Source: Epiperipatus broadwayi
Taxonomy: Eukaryota > Onychophora > Udeonychophora > Euonychophora > Peripatidae
Assembly (NCBI GenBank): GCA_028023455.1
Contig: JAQFVV010012402.1
Location: forward strand, 11,326,292-11,390,291
Direction: 5' to 3'
Length of the DNA stretch: 64,000 bases
Both the position numbers and the translations under genes were made by a program. Of the stretch, positions 49,306-62,925 are shown in pieces (position 1 is the first letter of the stretch; every line of letters starts with the position of its first letter). Below the pieces are notes generated by a model. That model was not told the origin of the DNA. It saw nothing but the letters and a program-made list of their open reading frames with translations, and made no database searches.

Positions 49306-50133
49306 TGTGAGGGAAATGTGATGCATTTATTAAACAGTGCTAAGATTATAACCTGCATTTAATAATTCCATATGTATTTATGGACAATAAGAAAAATTAT
49401 TAAAAGTAAACCAGTGTTTAACATTGTGTCAAATATATAACTGACAAATGTAACCATTCAAACCTTATATATAAGTACTATTGATGTGAATTATCTCAAA
49501 TTTTATTATGTTACATGTGTTAATAAGTGTTATGTATTTTTAAACCCTAATTTATCCTCATTTTATTCTTACTTTTGTAAATAGAGATGTTTTCACACAT
49601 GGTGAATAGAAAAGATTAGTCAATGTGGATAACCATTATTTCCATTTAACTATGTTTTACAGTAGCTAGAACCCAGAGTAACAATATAGGAGAATTATTA
49701 AAACATAAAAGAGTAGAAATAAAATTCTATAAAATAACACTTCTTTGGAAGATTATATTTACACCTAAGACTTTTATTTCTGGATCAGTTCAAAATCAAA
49801 GTTATCCATCACAGTTTATATATTTTTTTCAGCATTTTAAAAATTAGATTATGTAGATTATGTATCTGGAAAATTAACCAGTATTCTGGAAAAACTGTTG
49901 TAATAAAAATCCTGAATTATGCAGAGTACTGATATTGGTCATCATATAATGCTATTTATTCATATCAAATATTTTGATGTTAAGTGAAGAGTTATGATAG
50001 CATATGCTTCCCATTACAATTGAATGCCTAAAGTATGACATGCTAACTGATAATTGTAATGCATTTAACTTTTTTCATGACATTTGGCACATAAATATTG
50101 GATGACTTGCACTTTCATATATATATATAATTA
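49306..50133. other. AT-rich intergenic DNA
   Basis: No gene or repeat recognised; it ends at a short (TA) run abutting the PLE-2 palindrome. Confidence 0.55.
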
Positions 50134-50383
50134 AAATTACCCCAAATCCAAAACGCAACCAGACTAGCCAAGAAATAAAATCAAAATCACAACCAATGGT
50201 TTCACTGCTGCAAGCAGACTTTTCAAGTGTAAAGAACTACAAAACAACACCATATTTATATTAAATATTATGCACAATTCCATTTACTACTCATCCACTC
50301 TTAATATTAAATGAACTTTTAAATAAGTTAATTGCTTCAGAATAATATATTTTCAATAATAAAGATTTTTTAATTTCTTTTTT

Positions 50384-51210
50384 TTACTTCATTTCTCTCA
50401 AAGAAGACAACTTTAGCTTCCTCAAAATTACTAGTGTGGCCTGTATCTTTCCATGGACATACAAAACAGAACTAAGATATTTATTTCTAACCCTACTTTT
50501 ATGTACCTTTATTCTTTCACTTAAGCTCAAACTACTCTGGCCTATATAAACTTTCTTACAAAAACAAGGAATAATATACATTACACCAGGAATAGTCTTA
50601 ATTACAAAAATTTCCTTTGTATTATTTAATAAATTATTCAAAGTAATACCCCTTTTCCAAACAATTTTCTTATTTTCAAACAAATTATTATCTTTACATA
50701 CAATTTTATAAGAATACAATTTAAATGGTAAAGAAATAAAATCATATTTTTCTTTATCCTTTACATCATTACAAATATTACTATTAAATAAAATATTTTT
50801 AACATATTTATCAGAGAAGCCAACACTCAAATAATTTTTATAAAATTGACCTTTCTGAAATAAAGTTACCCCACTAGAATTATTTAATTTCTTATTCCTA
50901 TAACAATAATTTCTTAAAGCAACTACTTTATGAGATACAGACTGATAGCTATCAAGTTTAATTATAGACCTTAATTCTTTACTTTTAATATAATGACTAC
51001 ATAATAAACAATTAATCTTTACATTTCTAATCACCAAAAGATCTAAAAATTTTAACTTAACAAAATTTAACCTGCCTTCTTCTACCACCTATCTTATAGA
51101 AAGATCTAAACAAACTCATTTATAAATCCCTTCAATTTATCATTCTCAACTACAAACAAACAATCATTCACACATATCTAACAAATAACTTTAAATATAA
51201 ACAATTATTT
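50384..51210 (-). pseudogene. PLE-2 left copy: RT C-terminus and GIY-YIG nuclease
   Basis: An open frame of 234 codons (51088 down to 50384) begins MVEEGRLNFVKLKFLDLLVI, the stretch that follows the active site in Penelope-like reverse transcriptases. It ends in a GIY-YIG nuclease with GVMYIIPCFC at residues 168-177 and VYIGQSS at 180-186. Upstream, beyond a stop and a frameshift, the active-site region still reads RYVNDCLFV near 51140, with Asn for the first Asp of YVDD. No RT palm motifs upstream of that are preserved. The nuclease core looks intact, but with the polymerase truncated the copy cannot be autonomous. Confidence 0.85.
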
Positions 51211-51459
51211 TTAATAATTTTTTCTTCCAAATAGTCTGTTAATAGATTAAGCAGTATTGATGTTCTTATGACTGTGTTGGTTAAGCAATGATCTTTGTCA
51301 AAAATAAAATTAGAGTAATCAAAAATTTGCTTTTATTATTAGAGGATTCTATGTATTTTACTTACAATGGTAATTTTTATAAAAGTAAGGAAGGATGGAA
51401 AATAGGTTATATTATTTCTTTTTAGTTTGTTCAGTTGGATTAACTATTTGGAAGAGGAA

Positions 51460-52330
51460 ATTATTATTAATAAGAATTGTTTATATTTAAAGTTATTTGT
51501 TAGCTATGTGGGTGATTGTTTATAGTTGAGAATGATAAATTGAAGAAATTGGTAAATGAGTTTAATTGTTTTGATCCCTCTATAACGTGATAGAAGGAGA
51601 GGAGTTAGAATTTGTTAAATAAAATTTTTTAGATCATTTGGTAATTAGAAATGTAGACTAATTGTTTAGTGTGTAGTCATTATGTTAAAAGTAAAGAATT
51701 AATGTCTATAATTAAACCTGACAGCTATCAGTCTGTATCTCATAAAGTAGCTGTTTTAAGAAATTATTGTTATATGAATAAGAAATTAAATAATTCTAGT
51801 GTGGTAGCTTTGTTTTAGAAAGGTCAATTTTATAAAGATTATTTGAGTATTCGATACTCTGATAAATTTGTTAAAAGTATTTTATTTAATAGTAATATTT
51901 CTAAAGATGTCAAGGATAAAGAAAAATATGATTTTATTTCTTTGCCATTTCAATTGTTTTCTTATAAAATTGTATGTAAAAATAGCAATTTGTTTGGAAA
52001 TAAGAAAATTGCTTGAAAAAGGGGTATTACTTTGAGTAATTTATTAAATAATACAAAGGAAAGTTTTGATAGGAAGACTATTCCGGGTGTAGTGAATATT
52101 ATCCCTTGTTTTTGTAAGAAGGTTTATATAGATCAGAGTAGTTTGAGTTAATGAAAGAATAAAGGTACATAAAAGTAGGGTTAGAAATAAATATTTTATT
52201 TCTGCATTGTATGTTCATGAAAAAGATACAATCACACTATTAGTTTTGATGATGCTAAGATTGTCTTCTTTGAGAGAAATGAAGTAAAAAGAAGAATTAA
52301 AGAATCTTTATTATTGAAAATTTATTATTC
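51460..52330 (+). pseudogene. PLE-2 right copy: decayed RT C-terminus and nuclease
   Basis: Parallel to the left copy but broken by more stops. The active site region reads SYVGDCL near 51510, where the YVDD motif is expected. Later words DKEKYDFISLPFQLFSYKIV (near 51917) and KRGITLSNLLNNTKESF are preserved. The nuclease reads CFCKKVYIDQSS near 52108, with Asp replacing the Gly of YIG, so this copy would be nuclease-dead even if translated. Confidence 0.82.
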
Positions 52331-52535
52331 TGAAGCAATTAACTTATTTAAAAGTTCTTTTAATATTAAGGGTGGATGGGAAGTAAATGGAATTCTGGGT
52401 AATGTTTAATATAAATATGGTGTTGTGTTGTTCTTTGCACTTGAGAAGGCTGCTTGTAGCAGTGAAACCATTGTTTGTGTTTTTGATTTTATTTCTTGGC
52501 TAATCTGGTTGAGCTTTGGATTTGGGGTAATTTTA

Positions 52536-55500
52536 ATTAGTTTAGCTTTATGCTAGTAATGTTTATATATATATATATATTGCACTGTTTATTGGTATTT
52601 TCAGGGTTTATATATTTTAATTTCACATATTCAGTGTTCAAATTAAATTTGCACTGCTTATTCATTTATTAGAATATGTCAGGTGTTTTAACAAAATTAG
52701 TTACTTTTCTGGTCATGCAACTGGAGGGAAACCAGTTTTTAATTTGTTTGTCAGATACCAGGATTCTACATGCAAATCCACTGGCTCTTCCCTCCTATTT
52801 TTATTAGTCACTATTACATGAGAACTTGCAACACTTGGGAGGGTTATAGTTTATATGATACAGCATTAGAAATTTCTTTGACAAAATAGTAATAGAATTT
52901 AACTACTAACATACTAATAATAAATTTATATAAACAACCGAGTAAGTTATATTCATACACTTTATTAATTCAAATCTACACTAAATATTTTTAATACTAA
53001 AGAGAGAATAAAATATAGTATTAAAATTCAGTGATTATTAAAAGTAAATGTTCTTGGGATTCCAACTTTCTGTAATATGATTTAACACAGTATTCAATAT
53101 TACTTATAGTTTCAAGAATGTGATCATTCCTAATACATGAAATAAATCTTACTGGTAAGTTTCAATGCTATATTATAGCACTTTGAAAATTACCATACAA
53201 GATTTTGTTTGACCTTAATGGGATCCATTGTATGACCTTTTTATTACAGCTGGTAGGTAGTCCTGGGTTCAAGGATTCAGGTAGATGATGGGCTTCCCTC
53301 ACAACATTATCATGACTCCAGGAATGAAGCATTTGCATACAAACTCTTCTCTACACTCACATAGGGGATAATGGTTTAGTCCACTGTTGAGAATATGTTG
53401 ATGCATTTTATTCATGGCCTCAAAAACATGGTTAGTTTATAGCAAACTGTTTTAGAGATCACACAGAACCCCAGGTAAAAGACAGAAGATAAAGATCTGC
53501 ATTCCATGAGATCTTTTCTTTTTATACATCCTTCCTAATTTTTAGTCTACAATGCACATCCTGTTTACACCTTTTTAACTTTAACCAATTTACTGTATAT
53601 TTGCTTCCAAAGTCATCTTTTTTCTCCTTTGGTGGCCATTTTTAATTATGGTGAAAGAATGTTGTGTTCTTAACTTTAATTAATGGGAATTGTCTAAAGA
53701 TAAAAAATTATATTCTTATCTCCGTAAGAATCAAAAGTAAAATTTAGTTATTCTCTTTTTTTAAACTAGAAATTATAACATACATTATCTAAAATAAATC
53801 AAATTATATTTATAAAAATACTATTCTCACTTTTAAAAAATTTAATAATTTTAATTTTAAATTGTTAATGCCAGTTGTACCACAAATATGTTACAAATAT
53901 ATATATATTCTAACCTCCCCCCGCACATTCTCACCCCAAAATATACTGTTTATTACTAATATTACGGGTTCTAGTTCAGTTAAATAAATAAATGAAATAT
54001 TCAGTATTAATTAAAATGATTACTAGCTCTAATTTTAAAATACAAATACGGTTCAATTTTTAAAATGAATTAACAAATATTTACTATTTTCATAAGACAT
54101 GGAGTGACAATACGGGGAACGAGATAGACTACATTGAGCCATTATCCACACGATACTACCTCAGTGGCATAAGAACACTATCCCCCCTTTTTACTATACC
54201 AAATAACTAACTCATAGTATTCTTACGACTTTCTGAGCTCTATTCACTACGATTAAAATAATAATCATATCTTAATCTTCTTTATAACAAGAATCTAGCT
54301 TAATTGAATAAAATGAAGTAAAATAAAATAAAATCTCAGGTTCATAAATTGTATTCTAACTGATTTAAAATTACGGTAGTAAAATATGAAAAGGGAATTT
54401 TATGTCATAATCTACTACACAGCAACTAATAATAAAAAATAATAATAACAATAATAATATAATATAATCTTATTTCTTCCTAAAATGAAATAAATAAATA
54501 CGTACGTGATAGTATTTTAATAATCTGACAACAGAATACGTGTGGCAACATTAGCATATAATTTAATGTAATATTGTGGCAACTGACTTATGACCAATAA
54601 ATAATATAAAATTATGATCTTTTAATTTTAACATACCAATAAATTCTCATAATTATTATAACAATTTTATGTTTACCTTTTGTGCAAAATTTATATGTCT
54701 GTTTCAATTATAAATGTATCGTGATTTCATGCATCCATGTGGAGAAATAACAATTCGGACACAAAACTTTAAAACAAATTTAAAACAAAGTTTATTAACA
54801 ACATAAATAAATTAACAATATTTTTACACTATATACATTGGATATCCCTTGCTCTCATATCTCAACTTAGTTTATTAGTTTATAAAATGAAATCAAAATA
54901 TTATTTACTTTTCCTAGTTAAATCTTATTTTTTAACGCTTAAGAAAATACAGTATTATTACTTGATTTATTATTATGGTTAGCTTATTACAAAATGCATT
55001 TCTTATATGATTATCACAAACACTTTTCATCCCTAATATTATTAAAATTACATTTTTTTTTTTTTTACAAAATTTACATTAGTAATAAAATTCTACAAAA
55101 TAATAAAATTTTAGTTTTATATTGGTTGTATGGAATCTTACAAAGTCAAAACATTATTCTACATTCGTTATTAGGTTTTTATTGTTCATTATCCGATGTT
55201 TATTAATCCTAATATTCTCATTCAAGCCTTACTTCGGATGATATAATTATAACTATTAATATACCATGCACAAGTATATGTTTATTATACATTATTGAAC
55301 TATTTTCTTAATAAATATGCAATACTTATTTTCTAAATATTATTTAAAACATTCAAATTTTATTATCTCTTTTAAAATACTTAGTTTAGATTTCTTTTCA
55401 AAATCTTATATTCATTTCTGAATTAATTTTACAATGTATTATATGATTCTTTCTCTCTTTATGATATTTTGGACTTTCAATTTTAAAGTTACACAATACT

Positions 55501-58500
55501 ATACATTCAAGCAAATAAACTATTCTTACATAAACGATAACATATCTTCAGTTCTATTTTATTCATTATTTCTTTGAAAATATCTTTCTGACCGATGCAG
55601 ACTCACAAAATAAGGATAGCGAAGATAGATGCATAGGATCAAAATACAACTAGAATATTACTCATCATATACCTTGACAATCATGGCACAGTGAATTAAA
55701 AGACACTATAGAGGAGTGACCTTTACCTGTCTACCAACCTCTATTATAGGAACGATGTTAAAGCTATTTCTTCAGCTTTATTCTTACATCAAAAGTTTAA
55801 AGATATGCAAAAACACTGTCCAAACTATATGTGTTCAGTCATAGAGCTTAGTTAACTATACTGAAATCACACAAAACTAAATATGATCCAAATCTTTTAT
55901 TTTTCCTATTTCTTAAAAAAAAACATCATCTTGGTTTCCTCTCCACTAGTACTTCCAAGTCACTATCCGATCTTATTTCTCAAGATTTTTTCTATACTGT
56001 ACATCGACAAATACATATCTGCATTACTAACAATAATAAAATTCATTTATTTTAAAACTATTCCACTGTTCTATAAGAAAATCTTTTTACTACTTTCCTC
56101 CATATATTTAATCATATACAAACTATTTAAATATCTGAATACTTTATCACATGAAAGTTCAAAAGAATCACACAATTGTTCTGTTAAGTTATATTATTAA
56201 TATACTTTAAATAAATTATTGCATGCATATTCCGAATTACTCCTATCTCATTATATGTTAAAATGTTGTATAAAATGTGTACATATAATTTAAACTTTCA
56301 CACTTCATTCTTAGGTCAATAGATGATCTAAAAAAATACATTATGCATTATAAATAACTATTAAAATTACCAAATGACCTTTATCTCCTCGATCACGTTC
56401 CGTAGGCTTCACCATCCATTTGATCCTTGTAGATATAAGATTCACATCCATACACTTTATTTTAAACACTATTTCTATAATTTTATCAAGCTATTATATT
56501 TAAATTTTAATATCACTAAATTTATGTTTTATGTTTTCCCTAATCTCACATAACATTTTATATTCTAAAATAAATTAGTAAAAATATTCCAAACTATATT
56601 TACTGTACTTCTTCATCAAATTTTCTTGAAACCGTTCATACTAAAGCCAAAAAAAAATTGTTTATCATTCCTGAATGATAATCCTCTCCCTGTTCATACT
56701 AAAGCCAAAAAAAAATTGTTTATCATTCCTGAATGATAATCCTTGGTTTTTATAATATTTAATACAATTATTAATTATGATATTAGTTAATCCCATGAAG
56801 AAAACTTCTAAATATTCTCTTCTAATGTTTCTTGTTAATATTTTCTCCTGCGCGACTTTTACGATGCATCTTCTCAGTACTTTGATTTAAATATTCAATA
56901 AAACTTTTCTGTTTCCATGGATTCATTTCATTAAGTAAATTAGATTTATATTTCCAAATCTTTATCTTTATTAAGCATTTCTTTAATGTGAACACTTTAT
57001 AATATTTTTAATTCTTCTTAGATAAAGTTTTTTCTTTTCCTTTTTTTTTTAAAAAAAAATAATGACTCTTTCATATCATTATTCGGTAATTTTTTCTTTC
57101 TTTTAAAATTCTGGTAACTATATACTTTGTAATGTTTCCTTTAAAAAAAACAAACATTCTTTCTCCATTATAACTTTTACATAATTTTTTCTTATGATAT
57201 ACGCATCTTAATTTTTCCATAGAGAAGAATAAAAAAAACTTCAGAGTAGCCTTATAGATTTGTGCATCATAAATTTTTCTGACGGCAAGTAACTTCTCTT
57301 TTAAGTTTTCCATATAACGTCCAAATTATATTCCTCTGAGTTACAATTATAAGTTTCTGGTTGAGCATAAATAAAGCTGTATCAAGGCACTTTACAAATA
57401 TTTTTCCTTTCTCATAACTTCTATATACTGTTTTCTGTAGTATTTCCATTTTTACTGCAAGGTTTTGGCTAAACTTGAATAAAATCCTGGTAAGAAAACT
57501 TTTAAATTAGCCCTTCATTTAAAGGCAGTTCAAAATATTATATGTTAAAACAAAAACTTTTAAAATAAATATAAAATTTTAAAATTATATCACTTTTCTA
57601 GCTTACGATCTTATACAGCTAAAAAAATATGTTACTCCTTCCTTTACTTACACATTACTTTCTCCCGCTCCATCTAATTCTTATATTTCGTCTGCTAATA
57701 TACCTCCGTTGATTGGTTAATTACTTTTTTAGCGTGAACAAATTTACACTTTTTTAGTTTTATAACCGACTAGACTTTTTTTAAAATAAAGAATTTATGA
57801 CGTCATGTCTTAAAATATTACTTAGAATAGTATTTTTAAACCCAATTACAGTTTTATCAAAATCATTTAAATTTTAAAACAATTATTAAAATAGCATTTA
57901 ATATTTTAACCTTTACTTTAACGATAGATAGCAATTACATTTAGTTTTATAATTCACAAACTTTATTATTATATTCTAACAAGCATGTGTGTGAAGGTAT
58001 ATAATATACAGTCACATGATTACTAACTTTATCAGATGATTTTTTAATTTACGTCTCGGTCTAAATTACCAAAACTGATATATTTTATAAAAATTTGGAA
58101 AATAATTTAAAAATGTAGAACTAAATATAATTCTCACCATCATAAAGTTTATCTCAAAATATACTCTATTAATTTTGACTATTAAATATAATTATAACAC
58201 TACATATAGCATTTATTTAATTTATTAGTTTTAAAATATCATACTCGAATTAAATAATATATTTTTAACTATTTATAGCTGTATTATTTTATATGGCCAG
58301 CTTTTACAACCATAAGCAAGAATATAATTAAGCTTTATTTAATTGTTTTTTTAAATAATTCATTACACTTTTATATACCAGGTATTTTTCAGCCTTAAAT
58401 TGTACTATAAGATCTAATCGATCATACAATTATCAATATATTACATAAACGTATCTTAAAATTTAAAATTTTTTAGCAATTGACCATTCTACCTTATTAT

Positions 58501-58560
58501 GACCTATAGATAAGGGCACAATATATATATATATATATATATAAGCGTTACTTAGTTATT
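52536..58560. other. Long G-poor region, unassigned
   Basis: From about 53.9 to 58.3 kb the plus strand is clearly poorer in G than in C, unlike neighbouring DNA, as if one long element lay on the minus strand. No reverse transcriptase, transposase or integrase motif was found in either strand. A less AT-rich patch at 53190-53530 and LTR-like short GC islands near 54095-54195 and 55585-55760 are unidentified. The 80- and 60-codon minus frames at 57071-57449 overlap in two phases and could be a decayed protein, but nothing in them is recognisable. Confidence 0.4.
56634..56741 (+). repeat. 58-bp tandem duplication with small hairpin
   Basis: GTTCATACTAAAGCC starts at 56634 and again at 56692. 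Each unit ends with TTATCATTCCTGAATGATAA, a short perfect inverted repeat. The two units are essentially identical, so the duplication is young. Confidence 0.92.
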
Positions 58561-58569
58561 CTGAATTCA

Positions 58570-60000
<1,431 letters not shown>

Positions 60001-60829
60001 AAACTCAGGTAACACTGTTAAAACAATAGCAATTGGTTGTATTCTATTACTATATGAGTTTAATCTAGCTTTATGCATTATTTAACATATATATATTATA
60101 AAAATAATTTCGATCTAATTCAAAATAAATGTGTAAATCATATTTATCTGTATATACTTTAAAGATGATATACTGGTAAGCACAATAAATATAGGTGTGT
60201 GCACATTGCATCCAGAAGTTAACTAATTTTTCTTTTTTTAAAAAAAAAAAAATGGAAACGTTGGTAAAAATATTTTTTATAAAGACATTGACTTTGACAT
60301 AAAAGAAAATGAAATTTAAATCAGAATTTATGTTCTTTCTCAAGCTTTCTGAAGAACCTTGGCAGTAAATCTTGTGCTATAAATGAATAAGTTCGATGAC
60401 TACAGAAAAGTGGTAATAGCCGAGGACTGAATAATGCCTTAATGGATAAAAACTTACATTTAAAAAAATAAAGACTTTTTATGTTTTCTTTACTGTTTCA
60501 CGAATAGTTTACAGTTATTTAGCTGTTGGATAAAATTTTGTTAAAAACTCGTAAAAAAAATCACTAAAAAATTAAACACTGTCTACATTTTTATTTTACT
60601 AGGTTAACTTTTAGTAATCTTGTGAATGTTTCTCTAAAATGATCCATCATTTGTTTAGTTTTGTCACATTTTCTATTATATAATGTAATCTATCTATTTT
60701 TTTTTTTTTGCTTAACTATTCTTTTTTTTAACCTAATCTTTCAAAAGCATTATACCTTTTTTATTCAACTAGATTATATGTATAATATTTAAATACAATT
60801 ATAGAACATATGCTTTTAAGCTAGATGTA
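60001..60829. other. AT-rich intergenic DNA
   Basis: No gene or repeat recognised. A minus-strand open frame at 60071-60343 has no recognisable motif and I do not call it. Confidence 0.5.
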
Positions 60830-60950
60830 ATAGGAGGGAATTCGAACCCAGACTTTCAAGTACTCATTTGTCATCTACTCCATTTTTTACAAATGATACA
60901 CATGACCACATACATGTAAAAAAGATAATTTCCAATATATATATATAAAT
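60830..60950 (+). repeat. Family E end fragment
   Basis: GGAATTCGAACCCAGACTTT is the same end as at 58645 but closer to a tRNA B box when read on the minus strand (GGGTTCGAATTCC). It continues with ACACATGACCACATACATGT, matching 58707-58730. It is truncated before the conserved middle. Confidence 0.65.
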
Positions 60951-61030
60951 GATAACAATCAACCTCTAAGCTATCAACAATCTCAATCTGTAGTCATGGC
61001 AACCTCCTTTAACATTAAGGGTGGATACTA
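60945..61030 (+). repeat. Foldback family G, single arm
   Basis: AATGATAACAATCAACCTCT then AAGCTATCAACAATCTCA repeats the left arm of the complete element at 61238-61606 and, inverted, the fragment at 497-560. Confidence 0.65.
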
Positions 61031-61154
61031 TCTTTATATATGGCCTAATATGCTTATATAGATACTAAAGATTGCAACTCGATCAAAAAATGTAACATTA
61101 ATAATGCAAAAAGTTTAAACAAATCTCATTAATCAAGCAAATATAATCTGTTTT

Positions 61155-61238
61155 GAAAGCAGACTAATAATAGTCAATTATAGCTTCCAAATTCTGAAAG
61201 CAGACTAATAAATAGTCATTTATAACTTACAAATTTTA
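61155..61238 (+). repeat. Tandem duplication of about 42 bp
   Basis: GAAAGCAGACTAATAATAGTC and GAAAGCAGACTAATAAATAG start two adjacent units, each ending with AACTTACAAATT or GCTTCCAAATT. Confidence 0.85.
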
Positions 61239-61606
61239 TATAAAATATATATTTACTAAGACAGTAAAGCCACTTAAGACTTTATTAGATTTATAATGTT
61301 AATGATAACAATAAATCCATAAGTTATCAACAATCTCAGCCTGAAGTCAAGGCAACATCTTGTTTTGAGTATGAGTTGAGATTGTTGATAGCTTAAAGTT
61401 GATTGTTATCATTTCTATTTATAAATCTATTAAAGCTGTGTCAAGCATTGTTAGCCAAGAGGTCATCGCAGCAGCCTTGCAAATAGTTGGTTGCATACAG
61501 TTGTGGGTTCGCCTCCCAACCGATGCTATGACATATGAAAAAAAAATCTATTAAAGCTTTGACTAATTGATTTTATTATCTTAGTAAATATATACTTTAT
61601 ATATAG
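61238..61606. mobile_element. Foldback family G element split by a SINE
   Basis: The left arm is 61238-61338. The right arm is about 61371-61606 minus the SINE at 61438-61543 and one copy of its duplication. Matching words in order are TATATAAAATATATATTTAC, AAGACAGTAAA, TTATTAGATTTATAA, ATGATAACAAT and AAGTTATCAACAATCTCA, each with its inverse in the right arm. The loop is about 30 bases. No coding capacity; MITE-like. Confidence 0.75.
61438..61543 (+). mobile_element. tRNA-derived SINE family A, copy 2
   Basis: Flanked by a perfect 15-bp target-site duplication, AAATCTATTAAAGCT (61423-61437 and 61544-61558). Starts GTGTCAAGC, has an A-box-like TTAGCCAAGAGG and a B box GGGTTCGCCTCC, and ends CATATGA followed by A's. 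About 106 bp with no separate body. The long, perfect duplication and the A tail indicate LINE-type target-primed insertion and a fairly young event. Confidence 0.9.
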
Positions 61607-62312
61607 TATATAACAAGGCAAGTAAAAACTTTTTTATTGAATGGTGATATATGACTGCACATCCAAACTGATGCAAATGAACATGTTTAATGCTTTTTAA
61701 AATAGTAATTACATTAAAAGAGTGAACAATCGATAAAAAATAGTTGAAAAAAACTTGCTCTAAAAGCTATTAATGAAAAAAATTGATTTTAATTATGGTG
61801 AGAAATAATTAAACCATAAAGTTCCCAAAAACTTTTCCATGAGATTACAGATAAAAGACTTCTAAGTTAATATTTTAAGAGGATTAATAAGATGATGATA
61901 CGGATCATAGTGGATATATTATCTTTTTTTAAATTCAATACTTTATTTATTATCTTATTTGCTCAATTTTTTTATACAGTTGAAAAGAGCTGATAATGAG
62001 AAAAGAGACACTTTTGCGATTTTTAAAAATACAAATAAATAATTCAAGATCATTGAAGATGTACATATTTTACTTGTCAGGCGACTGGTAGCAAGTATTG
62101 ATTATATAATAATAGAAACATTTTATTCAATTATATACTGTACAAATAAATAATGATACCTCATTTTTCATTAGCTTTGTATATAGTAATAAGCACTAAT
62201 AATAGAAGTCATGTTTATAGTGTACTGTACTATAAATGCATTTTACTTAAAAGACCAAAATAATAAATATAGTTAAGAATTAATTACATGCTTCATTAAC
62301 ACACAATAGTAA
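61607..62312. other. AT-rich spacer
   Basis: No gene or repeat recognised. Confidence 0.5.
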
Positions 62313-62329
62313 TAATGCTCTATTTTTTT

Positions 62330-62417
62330 TAATGTGCCAAAGTGTCGGCAGGGAAGCGAACCCGGGACAACTGCTTGTAAGGCAACTGGGCTAACCACTC
62401 GGCAGCCAACGCTTGAC
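62330..62417 (-). mobile_element. tRNA-derived SINE family A, copy 3
   Basis: On the minus strand it starts GTCAAGCG, then a strong A box (TGGCTGCCGAGTGG) and B box (CGGGTTCGCTTCC), ending CACATTA followed by A's (T run on the plus strand). It is flanked by TAATGCT(C/T)TATTTTTTT (62313-62329 and 62418-62434), a target-site duplication of about 17 bp with one mismatch. Of the three copies this one has the best polymerase III boxes. Confidence 0.88.
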
Positions 62418-62434
62418 TAATGCTTTATTTTTTT

Positions 62435-62925
62435 GTAGCAATAATAAACACATTGTAAAAGAAATTAGGCTGCAGAAAAGAATTTTCTGTTAACTGAAAG
62501 AAGACTCTTTGAATCTTCTTGGAGATCTTAAAGGAACTGAGCAGGGCAAATGTCCTAATGTCTACACCTTGTATTTTGTCATTGTATCTGTTATTACTGC
62601 GTGATTATTCATATAATATAGGAACATCGATGGGCTGCTCTTTAACATGCATTAGCCAAAGTGGTGATCAAAAAACACCATGATTGTTTTTCTCAATTGT
62701 CTGATACTTTTAACTGAAATATTAGGTTGAGTTTTCTTGAAGGCAGAATGAATGTAGATGTGAATTATTATTTATTCTTTTAATAAATACTTACAATGAT
62801 GACAGACAAAAATAAATCATGGTCTTCATTAACCAGGAGACTGTAAAGTTACCAGACAAGATAGCATTTGGTGACCTAAGGTGGGGATACTAAGAATCCC
62901 CTGATTGCAGCCCCAGGTTGCCATT
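62435..62925. other. Less AT-rich spacer before the RTE-like element
   Basis: Non-coding in all frames as far as I can see. The part from about 62820 (AACCAGGAGACTGTAAAG) probably already belongs to the 5' end of the LINE that follows. Confidence 0.4.

Larger units (their letters stand above)
50134..52535. mobile_element. PLE-2: two head-to-head copies forming a palindrome
   Basis: The left copy (50134-51210, minus) and right copy (51460-52535, plus) are inverted relative to each other over about 1.08 kb with both 3' ends facing outward. The outer ends (ACCCCAAATCCAAA on the left, TTTGGATTTGGGG on the right) mark the 3' terminus of the family. Both sides also border a (TA) run. Identity is visibly lower than within PLE-1, with many substitutions, so these are two separately diverged copies rather than a recent snap-back. 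About 250 bases of more diverged, related sequence lie in the centre. Confidence 0.85.

Noticed and set aside
57071-57449. Two overlapping minus-strand frames as a gene
   Set aside because: They could be pieces of a decayed protein but no family is recognisable and the phase changes; reported only as part of the unassigned region.
62330-62417. Functional tRNA gene on the minus strand
   Set aside because: The boxes are good, but the A tail and target-site duplication show it is a SINE insertion.
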